Assembly (NCBI GenBank): GCA_051294375.1
Contig: CM119268.1
Coordinates: 6,391,525-6,455,524 of the forward strand
DNA: 64,000 nt
Direction of reading: 5' to 3'
Source of the DNA: Paraspadella gotoi
Taxonomy: Eukaryota; Chaetognatha
Shown here: one piece after another, positions 22,985 to 35,698 of the stretch
Position numbering within the stretch: the first letter of the stretch is position 1
Layout: every line of letters begins with the position of its first letter
Notes under the pieces: model-generated
Seen by the model: only the letters and a program-made list of their open reading frames with translations
The model's database searches: none
What the model was told of the DNA's origin: nothing
Translations under genes and position numbers: made by a program

Positions 22985-25537
22985 TCAGTATTTGCAATGT
23001 TTTATGAAATCCTCGACGGCGGCGATTTCCTCATTGCGCAACGGTCCGGTTATATCGCGGTTTTCGATGAGCGGAAGAAACAAACGGATGAACTCCTCCG
23101 TGTATGGCGGAGAGATCATGTCCAAAACTTCCGTCACAAAGTGACGAATCAGTGAAACGTCGGTGTCTTGTTTCTCCCAGCACTTTTTGATGTAACTTGA
23201 GAGAAGAGGGAGCGGTTACCAAAAAATGTGACAGTAAAAACAAACAAAAATTTATCAGTTCTCAAAACTCACGTCATGACAGGGATCACGAAGCCTTTGG
23301 ACAGGAGATGGACCATCCGATCCAGCAGAGTCTTTTTAAGTTCCATTTGCACCAAAATTTCGAGTTCAGGCATCGGTTTTTCAAAAAGACGAACAAGCAA
23401 CTGGAGTATTCTGTAAAATTAAAATTAAATTCAAATAAAATGAACGAACACAAGAAACACGAAAATTATAACGCTTATCCCGTTTACCTTTGATGCAAAA
23501 GCGGATGACACTCCGCGATTTCGTCTATGAGAGCGAGATGTAAGGGCGTGTGATCCGTCATGAGATTGAAGTAACTCGAGTCGGAGACGGTAAAGTCCAC
23601 CCAACGCAACACGCCCACGGCGACGACGGGAAAACGAATGCATCTGGCAATGATCAAATCGAATTTTTCTGTTTTGAAGGTCAGTTTTTGGCCCATTTTA
23701 AGGGAGGTGGGAAATATAAAACATATCTCGTAATCGATTTCAGGAAACATTTCCCTTTACTGCTAAACCTGTACAAAGTCCCAACATCGGAAATCAACTC
23801 GGACGATCCCTTGTTCTCTTTGCAGATCTCGTGAACTTTCTCGATGGCGTCAAGGGTGGCTTTCAATTCATCCCTGTTGACGCTCTTCCTTTGGCGCGTC
23901 TTCTTGTTGAACGTGTCCGCAACACTGGCCGCGTACGCCAACAAGTAGATGTACTTGGGTTTGTGATCGGGATTGATCCGCGATCTGTAGAGGGGTTCGC
24001 AATATTGATTGGTTGATTGTCTGAGACCTTATTGATTTTCGATACTAGCTCATGACAACCCTCCAAAAAAAACTAAAATCACTTCCTCTCCAACCCCCCC
24101 CCCTAATCCAGTCAATCGCAATCACGAACCCAGGAACGAAGAGGGCGTCCACCAACAAGTCGAGGAAACGCGGGTATCGAATGAGTTCGACCGGCGGCGG
24201 TTCGGCACCACCGGACGAATCGCCTTTCGACGAATACAAAGTGTAAAGTTTGGAAATGTCCGAGGGGTTCAGAGCCTTTTTGGTCAGCATGGAAGAGAGG
24301 GCGGAGAAAGCGACGGGGTAGGCGGAGGCGCCAGAGAGTGTCATGGAGACGGGGGTCACGTCGATCCCAGAATCGCTGGCTTGACTTTGAACTTCCTAAA
24401 GTAAACAGATTAAAGAATTCAACATTTATTATCGTTTTGAGCGTTACTTGCCTGCATTAATCGCTTGACGATGGCTCCGCCTTTTGGTTCCTGGGATAGC
24501 ATGTGAAGAATTACCATGCTGTAAAGGTAGGTGTGCTCGCTGTGGCAAACCTGCGTTAAGAATTAAGTAATCAAGAATCAGTTATTACTCAATGGTTAAA
24601 TCTCTCTCTAAACGACAATGCGAACCGACCATTTTTGTGAATTTTTTCAACTGGCTTCCCGTCATGGCCTCGTCTCCAGCTTCGAGAAATGCGGTCACGG
24701 TTGTTTTAAAAACTCTCGAAAAAACCTAAGGAAGATAAAGAAAATTGAATATTATACAGGCCAAATAACTAATATCAGGGGATTCTGGGAAACTTAGTGA
24801 TTTCCAACCTCGATTTGTTGACTGGCGGTTGTTACAGAGGTGATTTCGCCCTGATAGCCGGCGTCCGATATCGATTTGATGGTAAAATTTAACATGAGAC
24901 ATTCTGGATACTCCTCCGCCAGTTGGTAGAACAGAGTTCGCCACGTTGGATGAGCTATCATTTCTTGCAGCCAACTGGGCGGCTCACCTGAAATCATTTA
25001 CAGAATACTAATTAAGTAAACGAGTTGACGTCTGCTCCAGAGCCAAAATTTTTTTTCAACAAACGTTTACCGGCGTCGGAGAAAATCGAATCCGCTTTTT
25101 TCGAGTCAAAGTTCTTGCGGATGATGTTTTTCAAATGCTCCTCGATGGTTTCCTGGACTTCGGAGATGTCGGCTCCCAAGAGAAGCAGCCACTCCGCCAC
25201 AAGATTCGCCATCTAAGGAGAGGAGGAGTAAATATTTAATTATCTATAATTAAAATCTCTATAAAAGAGATTGTTAATTAAAGATAAAATACTCGAACTA
25301 TACCTGTGCGATTCCGGTGTAGTTTTCTGAGAGAAGCTCGACGACCATCTCGGGGCTTCCGCCGGCTTGAAAGTAACGCGAGAGAGTCAGGAAGATTGTG
25401 GGCTCCATGATGAAATCCGGTTGAGCAAAGTTTTTTAGACTTTCTTCTTGAATCTGTTTGTTGCTGTAAGAGTCGAAGGCTTCAGGGTCCGTGACATAAT
25501 CGTCGTCGGCGTCAGAGTCTGTGGAGGCTTCCATCAT
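22985..25537 (-). CDS. NELFCD: Negative elongation factor subunit NELF-C/D (TH1)
   Basis: Subunit of the NELF complex, which holds RNA polymerase II in promoter-proximal pausing. Exons: 25304-25537, 25071-25212, 24809-24987, 24630-24725, 24452-24550, 24130-24395, 23769-23984, 23488-23643, 23273-23410 and 22985-23195. Human NELF-C/D is followed nearly throughout: [152 protein letters not shown], and DFIKHCKY at the end. One intron needs a GC donor (CAG|GCAAGT, exon end 24452); a GT four bases on would break frame. Two adjacent Met codons open the frame at 25537 and 25534; either may start. Confidence 0.95.
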
Positions 25538-25743
25538 CGATTTGGGAAGGCGCGACGGTAAGATGTAAGCGATTCGTTTTAAGCTGCAGCCCTAAAAAAT
25601 TACCAATAACAATGTTTTTTTCATTTCTAGATATTACGAAAACGTTAATGACGATTATCAAATGGTTTTAGCAATCAACGTTCTTAAGAAATAATAATCG
25701 ATTAAAAACAGTCAAAAAATAAAGCAACGATTTTTCATTTTTG
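25538..25743. other. Upstream region of NELF-C/D
   Basis: AT-rich sequence between the NELF-C/D start and a plus-strand open frame. It probably holds the NELF-C/D promoter. I see no recognisable promoter element. Confidence 0.4.
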
Positions 25744-26028
25744 ATGTTCAAACGTCAGGGATGGAGTTATGGTATTAGATATAAAGAGAGACATCAGATC
25801 AACGACAATAATAAATTTCGCTTCATTGGCAATGCCTCAATGGTTCGAAATAACGATGAGGTATTGGCTGACGGAATAAAAGGTAGGGCTTCAATCAACG
25901 AGGCAGCATTGTTAGGTGAAGAATTCGCAAAATTGATGCCGTTGGCTGAAGATGAGGATATTACGTATAAAAGAGAGAAAGAGACAAACGTCGATATCTC
26001 CTATATAAAAGAGCATCTGAGTTTTTGA
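25744..26028 (+). CDS. Unrecognised 94-residue open frame, possibly retroelement remnant
   Basis: The predicted protein is highly charged and has no signal peptide or membrane segment. It contains RASINEAALLGEEFAKLMPL and many Lys/Glu pairs. A second open plus-strand frame of about 65 codons follows at about 26097-26292 (contains AWVQQGLNINLPLQQAIV) after a stop and frame change. Composition is more balanced than the neighbouring AT-rich DNA, which argues for former coding. With a gag-like region downstream on the same strand, this may be another part of a decayed element or a broken retrocopy. No function can be assigned. Confidence 0.3.
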   Translation: MFKRQGWSYGIRYKERHQINDNNKFRFIGNASMVRNNDEVLADGIKGRASINEAALLGEEFAKLMPLAEDEDITYKREKETNVDISYIKEHLSF

Positions 26029-27289
26029 TATTCGTCTGGACTTTACATATATATGGTTTAAAACGTTATCAGAGCCTTGATAAATACCATTAAACGATAG
26101 TTTTTCGTCAAAGACATTTCAAAACAGCCCAAAGAAACAACTGACATCGATAAAACTGACTCCGTAACAGGACAAGAAATTGTTCCTCTCACTCAAAGCA
26201 CAACATTTATCACGGTGAAAGCAGCATGGGTTCAGCAGGGTCTCAACATAAATTTACCACTACAACAAGCAATTGTTAAGACCGAGTTATAATTGCAACA
26301 ACACGCAATTAAAAATACCTTTTTGCACCGATGTCAAGCATAAATTTGCCCGCAACACGTTTTAGACCCATAGCATAGGTTTCTTTTTTCAACGAAAAAT
26401 GTGGAGAGCAGAACCGGGAACTCTTGGTTGTTGTTGTTGTTGTTGAGCGGGCGAGCGAGCGGTTTTATCAGCAGAAGACGAAGAAGGAGAAAAAGAGAAA
26501 GAATAAAGAGAAGAAGAAGAAGAAGTTTTTTTTCTCCTTCTTTCTTTTTCTCTTCAAGATCAACAAAAGGGAATCGCTGTTTCCGAACCTTCGCCTCGTC
26601 CTCATCGTACCTTGCACTTCATCATTACCATTGGTCCCGAGTAGTACAAAATTTAAAGCTATATTACTCATGTCATGATTCTTTTCTCTGAATATTTTCT
26701 CTGAGCATGATGAGTAAGTGCTTAGGTACCTAAAGTTATTTTATAGGACGGTGGCCCAACTGACAATTTCAATAAACTTTTGAAATGAACTTTAGGCCTG
26801 AACTTTTGTTCCAAATTTAGAAGAAACCTAAATATATATTGACGATCCTCTTCTTTAGTACATTGATGTTAAAAAGTAACATAATTGTAAACATATGTTC
26901 TCATTTTGTAGGAATGATAAATCTAATTTGCTTTGTTGGACATAATGGACATAAACTCTAGTAGTTCGTCGATCTTATTTACCTTTTGTAAAAGTGTTTA
27001 AAAATATAAACAATCGATATTTGTTTACAAACAATACTGTTCGTTGTTATTTCATTACTCTGTTTAACCATGACTTCCTTTATACAGATTGGGATAATAA
27101 TGATAAGCCATCGTCGGGGTTTATAGATGGTATATGTGTGGTTTATTTGCGTGGCTAAGCCGAGCTTACCTGAGAGATATATTGATTGCTTACCGATGCT
27201 TGCTTTTTCTTACCTCCAGTTCTAGTTAATGCTCGTTCCAAAAGACTGGCGTTTTACCTGATTAATATCTGCGATATTGATACTCTCAG

Positions 27290-28525
27290 AAGGTGAGCGA
27301 GAGACGGAAAACCCCACTTATCACTGGTGCATCGTCCAGTTCTTTTGTGTCAGAATCCCGGGTATCCCCCTCGTCCACACCCTGTGGTGCGGATGCTTTG
27401 TCACCCTTAAATCTGTTGGGTGATTCTGAGGCACTTCATAAGTGGTACCCAACAAAATCCATCAGCAGACCTGTTCAATTTAATAGACCCAATTTCTCTA
27501 GGGTTTTGAGTAGGCTGTGAAGACTACGGCTCTTTTCATCATTTTTCATCTGCAGATGCTCTCGTGTGAATTTTGAGTGCTTTTAGCTGATTCTTGTTGA
27601 TCCATTCGTTTTGGCTGATGCTTATGCCGGGGAAACCTGTAACGTTTGGCTATTCTGTTCTCACTTGATCGCACTAACCGGAAGAGTTCTCCTGAAGTCG
27701 GAGGTGGAAATGCGCTATACTGCCTATCCTCACGTGGCACAATTCCGTCACGTGATCGTAAGTCCGCCTCTGCGGCATTTTGTTGCGCACCCCAATATCC
27801 CCCCCAATAAGTCCTTGGCAATCCCTGACCCCCTGACTAAGCTTGACGTGTAATCAACCTTGCCTTTGATTTCTTTTATTCTCACTCCGTTTGGATTCTG
27901 GATTGAGTTTGGTCGACCTTTGTTTTTAAAGCCCCGGCGATGTGCTATTGTGAAGGACTAACTCTAACTTTAACATTTGCTTCCAAAACTTTTTTCGTGG
28001 ATATTCCAACTTTTAATTGGTGTGACATCTACATTCTTCTGACCCTTTCCTCCTCCGGTATTTTAGCTGGCAATACAAATCTCCCCCCTCCCACCGATCC
28101 TTTCGTGGAAAAATCCTGATCTTGTTATTAAATGGCTGTGTCCCAAACTGACCGTGCTGCTTCCACGATTGGTGTGGAAACCCTTAAATTCTTAGAAAGA
28201 TGATTTTGAAGAGTGGATCAATGTTTGAGAATGCCGTTTTTCTTACAACTAACCCATCCACAGAGGAAAAACGATCTCAGTTTTTAATGAGCTGGTTGCC
28301 TTTTAAATTGGACGCACCAGCTAGACAAATTTATAAGCAAAAGACTAAAGGTAATTATCCTGAGTTGAAAGTAGAATTGATTGGTTTGTTTGGTGATCCT
28401 CAGGATACGTATAATTTTTTGGCTAAGAAAAAGATCATAAAAGGGGATGGTGAAGAATCGTTTTATGCTCTAGCTTCTCGTGTCATTACTTTCGTGACTT
28501 TTTGTATCTGGGACTTTTTCTAAAA
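27290..28525 (+). mobile_element. Decayed LTR-retrotransposon fragment with gag-like capsid region
   Basis: The clearest part is 28133-28522. An open frame beginning at 28133 runs into a stop after 23 codons. The following frame carries features of a Gypsy/Ty3-type gag: a tryptophan-containing FxxWL-like stretch, LDAPARQIYKQ, an FGDP turn and ESFYALASRV. At least two frame changes interrupt it, one near 28200 and one near 28230. No protease, reverse transcriptase or integrase is visible downstream and no LTR pair was found, so this is an inactive fragment. The frame at 27293-27520 upstream is Ser/Pro-rich and may be a leader part of the same element. Confidence 0.5.
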
Positions 28526-29125
28526 TTTAAAAACGTTTTTTTTAAATTTGATTTTTGAAGATTTGATTCTTATGAAATCTTGGTAAGAAAATTCTAAAGG
28601 CACGGTAGATAAAATTCAACTAAAGGTTTGAATACTTTATCGAATCTAAAGAATTTGACTCACTGGTGGAAGTTGCGCCATTACTTGATATTATTAAGGT
28701 TACCGTCACGTAACCTATGTTTAATTTTTTATCACTACTTTTTCCGGTACAGCTTGAACGATTACGTGCGTTTCCACAATTAACTAATTGTAAGGTAGTA
28801 ACAAATAAGTTAACCAAAATAAAAATTGCCGAGCATTCATTACTTTAATTTTACAGAAGGAAGAAATAGTATATCAAATTACAAAAATTCGTTTTACTTT
28901 AAGAGAAGACAAATCGAATTAAAACTATAGGTTATTGCATTTATTTTCGGAGAAACACTAGCTCATAACTCGGGGGAATAGCTTTATAAAACACATATTG
29001 TTTAAAAATAAATAAAATATACAATGATTACTTGATTAGTTCTAAAACGAAATTTTGGACAAGAAAAACTATTCAATCAGTGCCGAAATAAATGCAAAAA
29101 CCCGCTTCATTAAATAAATTAACTA
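28526..29125. other. Intergenic region, no gene seen
   Basis: AT-rich spacer between the retroelement remnant and the stop codon of the C2H2 zinc-finger gene. It likely includes that gene's 3' UTR. Nothing else is recognisable. Confidence 0.5.
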
Positions 29126-32100
29126 TTAAGACTGTTCAGCCGATATGGCCTTGTGATTGTTTCGATGTCTTTCCATTTGCTTCCGAAGCCAAAAGGTTTT
29201 CACGCAGTTCGCTTCCTCGCACAATAACTTCTTCAACTTTCCGTGCACCATGAGGAAGTGATCCGACATGGCCTTGTTAGAGTTACACTGCGTCATGCAC
29301 TGCGGGCAGACGGTCTTGCAGTAGTACTCCTCCAGATGCTCCAGCAGATGGCGCTTGTGGTCTTCGGTCCCGTGCACCAAGTACACGCTGCAAAAGTGGC
29401 ACTGACTCTTGAGAACCTTGGCGCCGCTGCCGTCCTCGTCGGCATCAACCTCGACCTTGACGGCGACCGGCGCCCCGAATGACGGCGCGTCTCGTAGCAG
29501 CACGTCCGGCGCGATCGCCTCTCCGTTCTCCCGCGAGTGTCGCGCCACCGTGAGCGGCGGGTGCGGCGGGGCGGTGGTGACGGGCGCGTAGCCGTTAGTG
29601 GCGGCATCGTAAGGAAGTCGGCTCGTCGTCGACAGATCTTGAGGGACGACGGCCACTGATTGAATGAACTCCACTCGTCCCTCGGGTTGAGAGTCGTAGC
29701 AATAAGCGGCGGCGGGACAGGACGGCGCGTGACCGTAGCCGAAGTGGGAATGATGGAGCTGGGAGTGGTGATGGGGTGCAGGGTGATGGGAGTGTGGATG
29801 ATGGACGTCTTGACGGTAGGATGATCGATCGTAAGGAGACGCCACCCGCCGATCGTCCACGTCGACGATGGCGTCGCTGACTTCGATTCGCGCCATGTCC
29901 GTCGACGTCGACGTGTCCTGTAAAGCCGTTGTCGTTGTTCGTTAATCAATAAAACGCTATATATTTTATAAAATAATCAGGAGGTAAATCAGTCAAAACA
30001 ATCACCTGGTACGCAACGTCCATTGGAGTCTCGGCGTCGGGTGAATCGTCCTTCCAATTCTCCTCGTCGTTGAGAGATCGACGGACGGCGCCGTCGACGA
30101 TCGGCGCGTTGACCGACGGTCGAATCGATTCTGAGAACAAAACGCTTGGCTTTTATTATTACGAAATAATTTTACGTAAAAGAATATTACGCTTAATATG
30201 TTTCTTGTGGTAGTTCGAATGAATATTTCCCTAAAATTATGAATATAGTGTTTATTGACTGAAAAAGAAGTTCCGCAGAATTTGTTATTGACTGTGAAAA
30301 AATGTTATTAAGTTACTGGTTATTTAAGAAAATAATTTACTCGCTGTGTTAAAAATTCTTTTATTAAATATGTCAGTCATTATTTAAATGAATGTTTAGC
30401 TAAATCTGTTACTGATTTTTAAATAACATGTTGGTTGCATATTTCGCTGCATGCTTAATCGAGAAGTGTAGAAAACAGTAACCCACCTACTATCGGCGGG
30501 TAAACGTCTTGATATGGGTCGGTATAATTCTCTGGAATCATTCGCGGTTTGTCTCCACGTGATGCGGAAGGTCTACCTCGGCGCGTGAATCGCGAACAAG
30601 GACCTGAGAGAGAGAGAGAAAAGAGTAGATTTCTAAATAAATTCTTTTGATTTTAATAATGTTTAAATTTTACTCACCTTCTCTCACGTGTCTATTGAGA
30701 TCTGTTAAATAGTTAAAGGCTTTAGCGCAAGTGTGACATTTGAAGACGGTGTGGAAGTGGCGACGATGAACGTGGGCCACCAGCCCGCCACGACTGTTGT
30801 ACTCCACGTGGCACTTGGTGCAAACCCACGACTTTTTCTCTGGTGTCTCCACCACGTTGATGTATTCCTGCAAAGGAAAAAAAAAAGCAATCAATCAATC
30901 ATTCATTTTAGTAATTCAAATTATCCTGTCACTAATCAAAATCCCCGTAGATTGACGTCACCCGTGATATATTCAAATCATAAGCATGAAACTTGAGATC
31001 CGTTAAAATCACGTGTGGTTAAAACAAGAAATCACTTGTATTGTTCAAGTAAATCATGTGAGTAGAAATAAATTTTAAAAAGCCCGTGACAATCTACCAA
31101 TCAACCAATTATTAAAATAACAATTATTGAGCGAACTAATTCTACCTTCATTCGTTCGTTCTTGGCGGCTAGATCGGCCTCCTTCGATTCGTCGTCGTCG
31201 TCATCCACGAACGATTCGGGGGGAGGCACCGGTCGCTCCGATTGGATGGCTGTAAAGTTTTGAAAATTATCCGTTACACTAAACAGAAAACATTAAAAAA
31301 CATGTATGTGATATGTGCATACCATTTTGGTTGGAATCTTCGACATGACTCGATTCCATATCACTCTTGTGTCTGCTTCGTGAATTCTCACTTTTTTCAG
31401 GAGACGACTCGTCCGTTTCTGGAGTTGAAAGTGAATCATATTGATTTAACTTGGAGCCCACAACAACGGTACAATCGAAATGTCTTTTTTTTTACCCGGT
31501 TTCCCGTCTTCCGGTTTGCCGGTACAAACGTCCTCGTGCCTGACCCGGTTCTTGCGCCATTTGAGCGTCTTGCCGCATTTCTGGCAATCGTAGCTTTTGT
31601 TGAGGTGAATGGAATCCTCGTGGCCGTGCCAATTGGCGTAGGTGAGGTACTTGTCGCAAGACGTGCACATCACTTTGTTGCCCACCTGAGATCGAGATGC
31701 GGAATTGATTCACGATTTAAATTGTGATTGCGCGTGAATATAGAATATTAATTTCTTAAAAGAATAAAAAATGTGAAAAAAATAAATAATTGACTTACCC
31801 AGACGTATCTCTTTCTGAACTGTAAGGCTCGAGCCTCGCGGTGACTGGCGCTATCCTCCGTCTCGTCTCCTTCCTCGTATTCTTCTTGATTGTCTTCCGT
31901 TTCTCCTTCTCCGTTCTCCTTTCCTTCCTCCATCCTCTTCTCCTCGCTCTCCGATATCTCCCTCTCTCTCTCCCTCCCTCCGCCCAACAGTTCCTCGTGT
32001 TTGTATCTCATGTGGTTCTCGTGTGCCTGAAAAAAAAAAAAAAAAACACTTTTAAAATTTAAAAAAGTTCGCCCCAATGGGGAGTATGAAAAGTATTAAC

Positions 32101-34272
32101 AATTTGGGATTTACGAATTGAATTAAATTATTCAAATAATCATTTATAATAAACACTATTTATACAAATTCGGTGTAAAGTGCTGAAAAATTCAGTAATT
32201 AAATAAAAGTATAATAATATCTGAGTTTTAGTCCAATAATAATTACAGCAGTAAATCAGTACATAATTAGTAAACAATCTTCCGATACCTGAGGTCCGAA
32301 GCAGTCGATGTTGCAAAACTTGCAACGAATAACTTCGTCCTCCCGCGAGTCGAAGGCGTCGTCTTCGCCCAATCGACGAGACGCTTCGGAAGACCGGGTC
32401 AGGTCGACCCCGGTTGGAGGCGTCTCCACCGGGTAGCAAGAGCGGGTCAGGTCGTAGCCCATGGGTCGCGTCATATCGATCCCGCCGGAGCGAGTCATAT
32501 CGACGTTGCCGGAGCGAGACAAGTCCAAGTTTCCCGAAGGCGACATGCCGACGCTGCCGGAGCGCGACAGGTCCACGCTGCCGGAGCGGCCAGGAGTTTC
32601 CCTCTCGGACCTCGCGTCAAGTCCTCTGTATCGCGACATCTCGAGGCCGCGCGATTGGCTCATGTCGACTCCGGAACGAGACTCGTCGACGCCGCGGTAG
32701 TGGCTCGGGTCGACGCCGCCGGAATGAGCGGCGACGACGCCGCCGCCGGTCGGGCTCCGCTTGGGCGGCGGGTTCGAGTGAAGCAGCGTCATGTGACGGT
32801 TGAGATTCCAAGTGGAGTAGAACTGCTTGTCGCAGAATTGACAGCTGAGTCCGACGGAGACGGGCACGGGGCGGGCGTAGGGGTGGAAGGGGTTGAGGGA
32901 GGGGCGGGGGGAGGGGGCGGAGGGGAGTCGGGATTGTCCGTCGCCTCGTGCGTCTCGGCGTCCGTGCTGTTAAGCCAGGGATGGGGGGGGGGAATTGTGA
33001 ATTGTTTTATTGATGTTTTGATCGCTTTTAATATCGGATTATCGGCCATAATAATTACGTTTAAAAAATTTAAAAATTGCTAATTTCGTTATAATCATTG
33101 GATAAACATAAATGTAATTGTATATCTGAATTTAAAGGAACTCAATAAAAAAAGAATAATTTGAGAAAAAAAAGTTTAGACAATAAAAACGCTTTATCTG
33201 TCGTCCCTTTGTACAAATATGTGACTATTTTAAGATAAAGCAGATTAAATTTGCCTCGTATAAGAGGTCAGTTACAGAATAATAATGTTAGATTAAAACT
33301 TGAATCGCCCAACCTTTTTTCTAAAAAACTCATGTACGAATTGAAAAGAATCGAAGAAAAAAAAGTAATTCGGTTGGATTTCCGACAGAGAAAATCGAGA
33401 TGTAATACACAACATTATCCAGCTTACACCCAAAAAAGGTAAGATTCATCATAATTTAAGGTAATGATTTATTCCTTTAAGAACAATCCGGCGAAAGCAT
33501 AAGTATCGGAAAAAAAAAATTGAGCCAAAATTGGAGCATCAAAACGATGAAATTGGTACAACCAATATAAAAATTATCCATTCATTTAATAAATAAGCTA
33601 TCTTGCCCCTGACTTTGGACAGGCTTTGGTGGTTTAAGGCCTCCATCACTCTTACAAGATAATGACATAGCAGGTCCCTGCAAGCTTTCAATCAAGACTC
33701 TCTCACAGTCTCGTTTATTCACTCCCAGAGTACCTGGCTTCCCTATCAATGAAGTGGAAAATATTTCAAAGAATGTTTCAATTGTATGAAATTCAATTGT
33801 ATTCAATTGTATATAATTTAGTACCTTCCTTCCTCGGATCCCGTGCTCTTCTCGCTGCCCGGATTGAACCGCTTTCTCTTCCGCTGGCTCGAATCCGGGT
33901 CGCCTTCGAGCACACCCTCCAGCGTTCCGTCGACGCCGTCCTCGACACCGTCGTCGCCCTCGTCCTCTGCCGAAGCCCTAGAGATCCTTTTGATGATTTT
34001 CTTTTGGCGCTCGTGAACGCGGACGGCGTGCTGGTAGGCGGGTGGCGCGCTATAGCGGGGAAAGTAGAGGGAGGGGGTTGGCGTTAACGTTAAAAAAAAC
34101 CTTGCGCAAATATGACGAAAGGAAAAAAAATGCAATATACAACTTACCTATTGAACGAGCGATTACAGACGGTACAAATATAGACGCAATGAAGATGAGC
34201 CGAGTTTATATGCATCCAGCGTTTTGCGTAAGACGAAAAGTATTCTTTACAGTATCGACATTTAAATTCCAT
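29126..34272 (-). CDS. Multi-C2H2 zinc-finger protein, about 11 fingers
   Basis: Probable nuclear DNA-binding protein; the orthology is not recognised. Supported exons: 34148-34272, 33825-34049, about 32288-32994, 31800-32029, 31493-31686, about 31320-31424, 31146-31252, 30680-30867, about 30489-30602, 30006-30130 and 29126-29917. Fingers seen in order start with CRYC (first exon), CTVC (split by an intron) and CQFC. CKFC is split across exons and completed by HMRYKH. CTSC, CQKC (ends in Cys), CTKC and CHTC follow. The last exon holds CHFC, CPQC and CEEANC. Between the third and fourth fingers lies a run of about ten degenerate 8-residue repeats (RSGSVDLS type). The last exon has a His-rich stretch. 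The junction between 33825 and the Pro-rich start of the 32.3-33.0 kb exon does not keep frame with the sites I can see, so an exon may be missing there. Start 34272 is the first Met, but a 5' exon could exist upstream. Confidence 0.8.
32410..32720 (-). repeat. 24-bp coding minisatellite inside the zinc-finger gene
   Basis: Degenerate 24-base units such as GCCGGAGCGAGTCATATCGA are repeated about ten times in frame, encoding 8-residue units of the type RSGxVDMS/LS. Units are separated by irregular insertions toward the N-terminal side. Confidence 0.8.
33545..33740 (+). repeat. Dispersed repeat family (TTGGTACAACCAATATA)
   Basis: The segment starts with ATTGGTACAACCAAT, a small palindrome, and continues with CTTGCCCCTGACTTTGGACA, GGTTTAAGGCCTCCAT and ACATAGCAGGTCC. 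The same sequence appears inverted at 43146-43250 (copied again at 51425-51535) and a diverged copy lies at 61690-61800. No coding content is seen. Confidence 0.65.
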
Positions 34273-34566
34273 ATTGGTGAGAAAACGGAATATTAATTGT
34301 TTTTTTTTTCTTCTTTTTATTACTGTATCATTGACGAATGTTCTTTATTTCGTACGATAAAAAAAATTTTTTTAACCCAAGCATTTTTTTTTCTCTTTCT
34401 CTCTCTTTCTCTCTCTTCGCCAATCTGTTAAAAATCCAGGCGTGGTGGGTATTCATAATAAAATCTAAAACGAAGGGAATATGAGCTTGTGATTGGTAAA
34501 AAATAAAAAAACTCGAGCTCTGATTGGATACGTGCCGACGTTACTGATCCTCTTCTTAACGCGTTT

Positions 34567-34682
34567 CAGAGAGAGAGAGAGAGCGAGAGAGAGAAAGAGA
34601 GAGGAGAGAGAAAAAGAGAAAGAGCGGAGAGAGAAGCGAAGAGAATAAAAATAAGCAACAGCAGAGAGCGAGCTCGAGAGAA

Positions 34683-34724
<42 letters not shown>

Positions 34725-34740
34725 AGAGAGAGAGGGACCG

Positions 34741-34812
<72 letters not shown>

Positions 34813-34867
34813 AGAGAGCGAGAGAGAGAGAGAGACACCGAGAGAAAGAGAGACGAGAGAGAAATCG

Positions 34868-34910
<43 letters not shown>

Positions 34911-35034
34911 CCGGAGCACAGAAAGAAGAAAGACGCGTAGCAGAGAGGCAGAAGGAGAGATAAGAGAAAAATGAAAAGAAAGAGCTGTATGCAGTTGAGA
35001 GAGAGAAGAGAGAGAGAGAAAAAAAAACGAGATA

Positions 35035-35066
<32 letters not shown>

Positions 35067-35090
35067 GCGAGAGAGAGAGCCAACGAATGA
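34567..35090. repeat. GA microsatellite array, about 500 bp
   Basis: Nearly pure (GA)n with GAAA and GGA interruptions on the plus strand, just upstream of the first supported exon of the zinc-finger gene. Ser/Leu-rich open frames across it are artefacts. Confidence 0.95.
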
Positions 35091-35660
35091 GGGTTTTTTT
35101 TTTCTCTTTCTTTTTTTTTCATCTTTCTTTCTGATTCATAAAGGGCCTTTTTTCTCTTTTGATTGAGAAAGAAAAAGAAGAGAGAGAGAAAAAGGCGATA
35201 TTCCCTGATTTTTTTTTTACAGTGAAAATAATGTAAGAGAATAAGATAAAAATAACGCATTTACCTCATCTATTTCTGTCAACGCGTCTGCTCATCGCTC
35301 TCTCTCACTCTCGCTTTTTTAAAAAACTTTCTCTTCCCCATAAGATAACTTTCTCCCGTACGTAGTTAATTGACCGAACCGACTATGGAACCTAAAGCGT
35401 AACATATTCGCTCAAACCCTAATTAAACTTTTCTTCCGAATCCGACCAACTTCAAAAAAACACGTTTTTTTCCTCTCTCTCTCTCTCTCTTCTTTTAATC
35501 CCAACTCCATGCTCCACATCTCTTTAACTTTTTTTTCGTTTTTCGCTTTTCCTCCTCAAAGAAGAAGAATCCCATCTCGCGATTCCAAATCGCGAAAAAA
35601 AAGAGACAAACTATTATCCACAAACACCTTCTCCCCCCTTCCTCCCCCTCCCACACTTCT

Positions 35661-35698
<38 letters not shown>

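Noticed and set aside
34556-35260. Long minus-strand open frame of 234 codons rich in Ser and Leu
   Set aside because: It is entirely a translation of the GA microsatellite; no domain and no start context.
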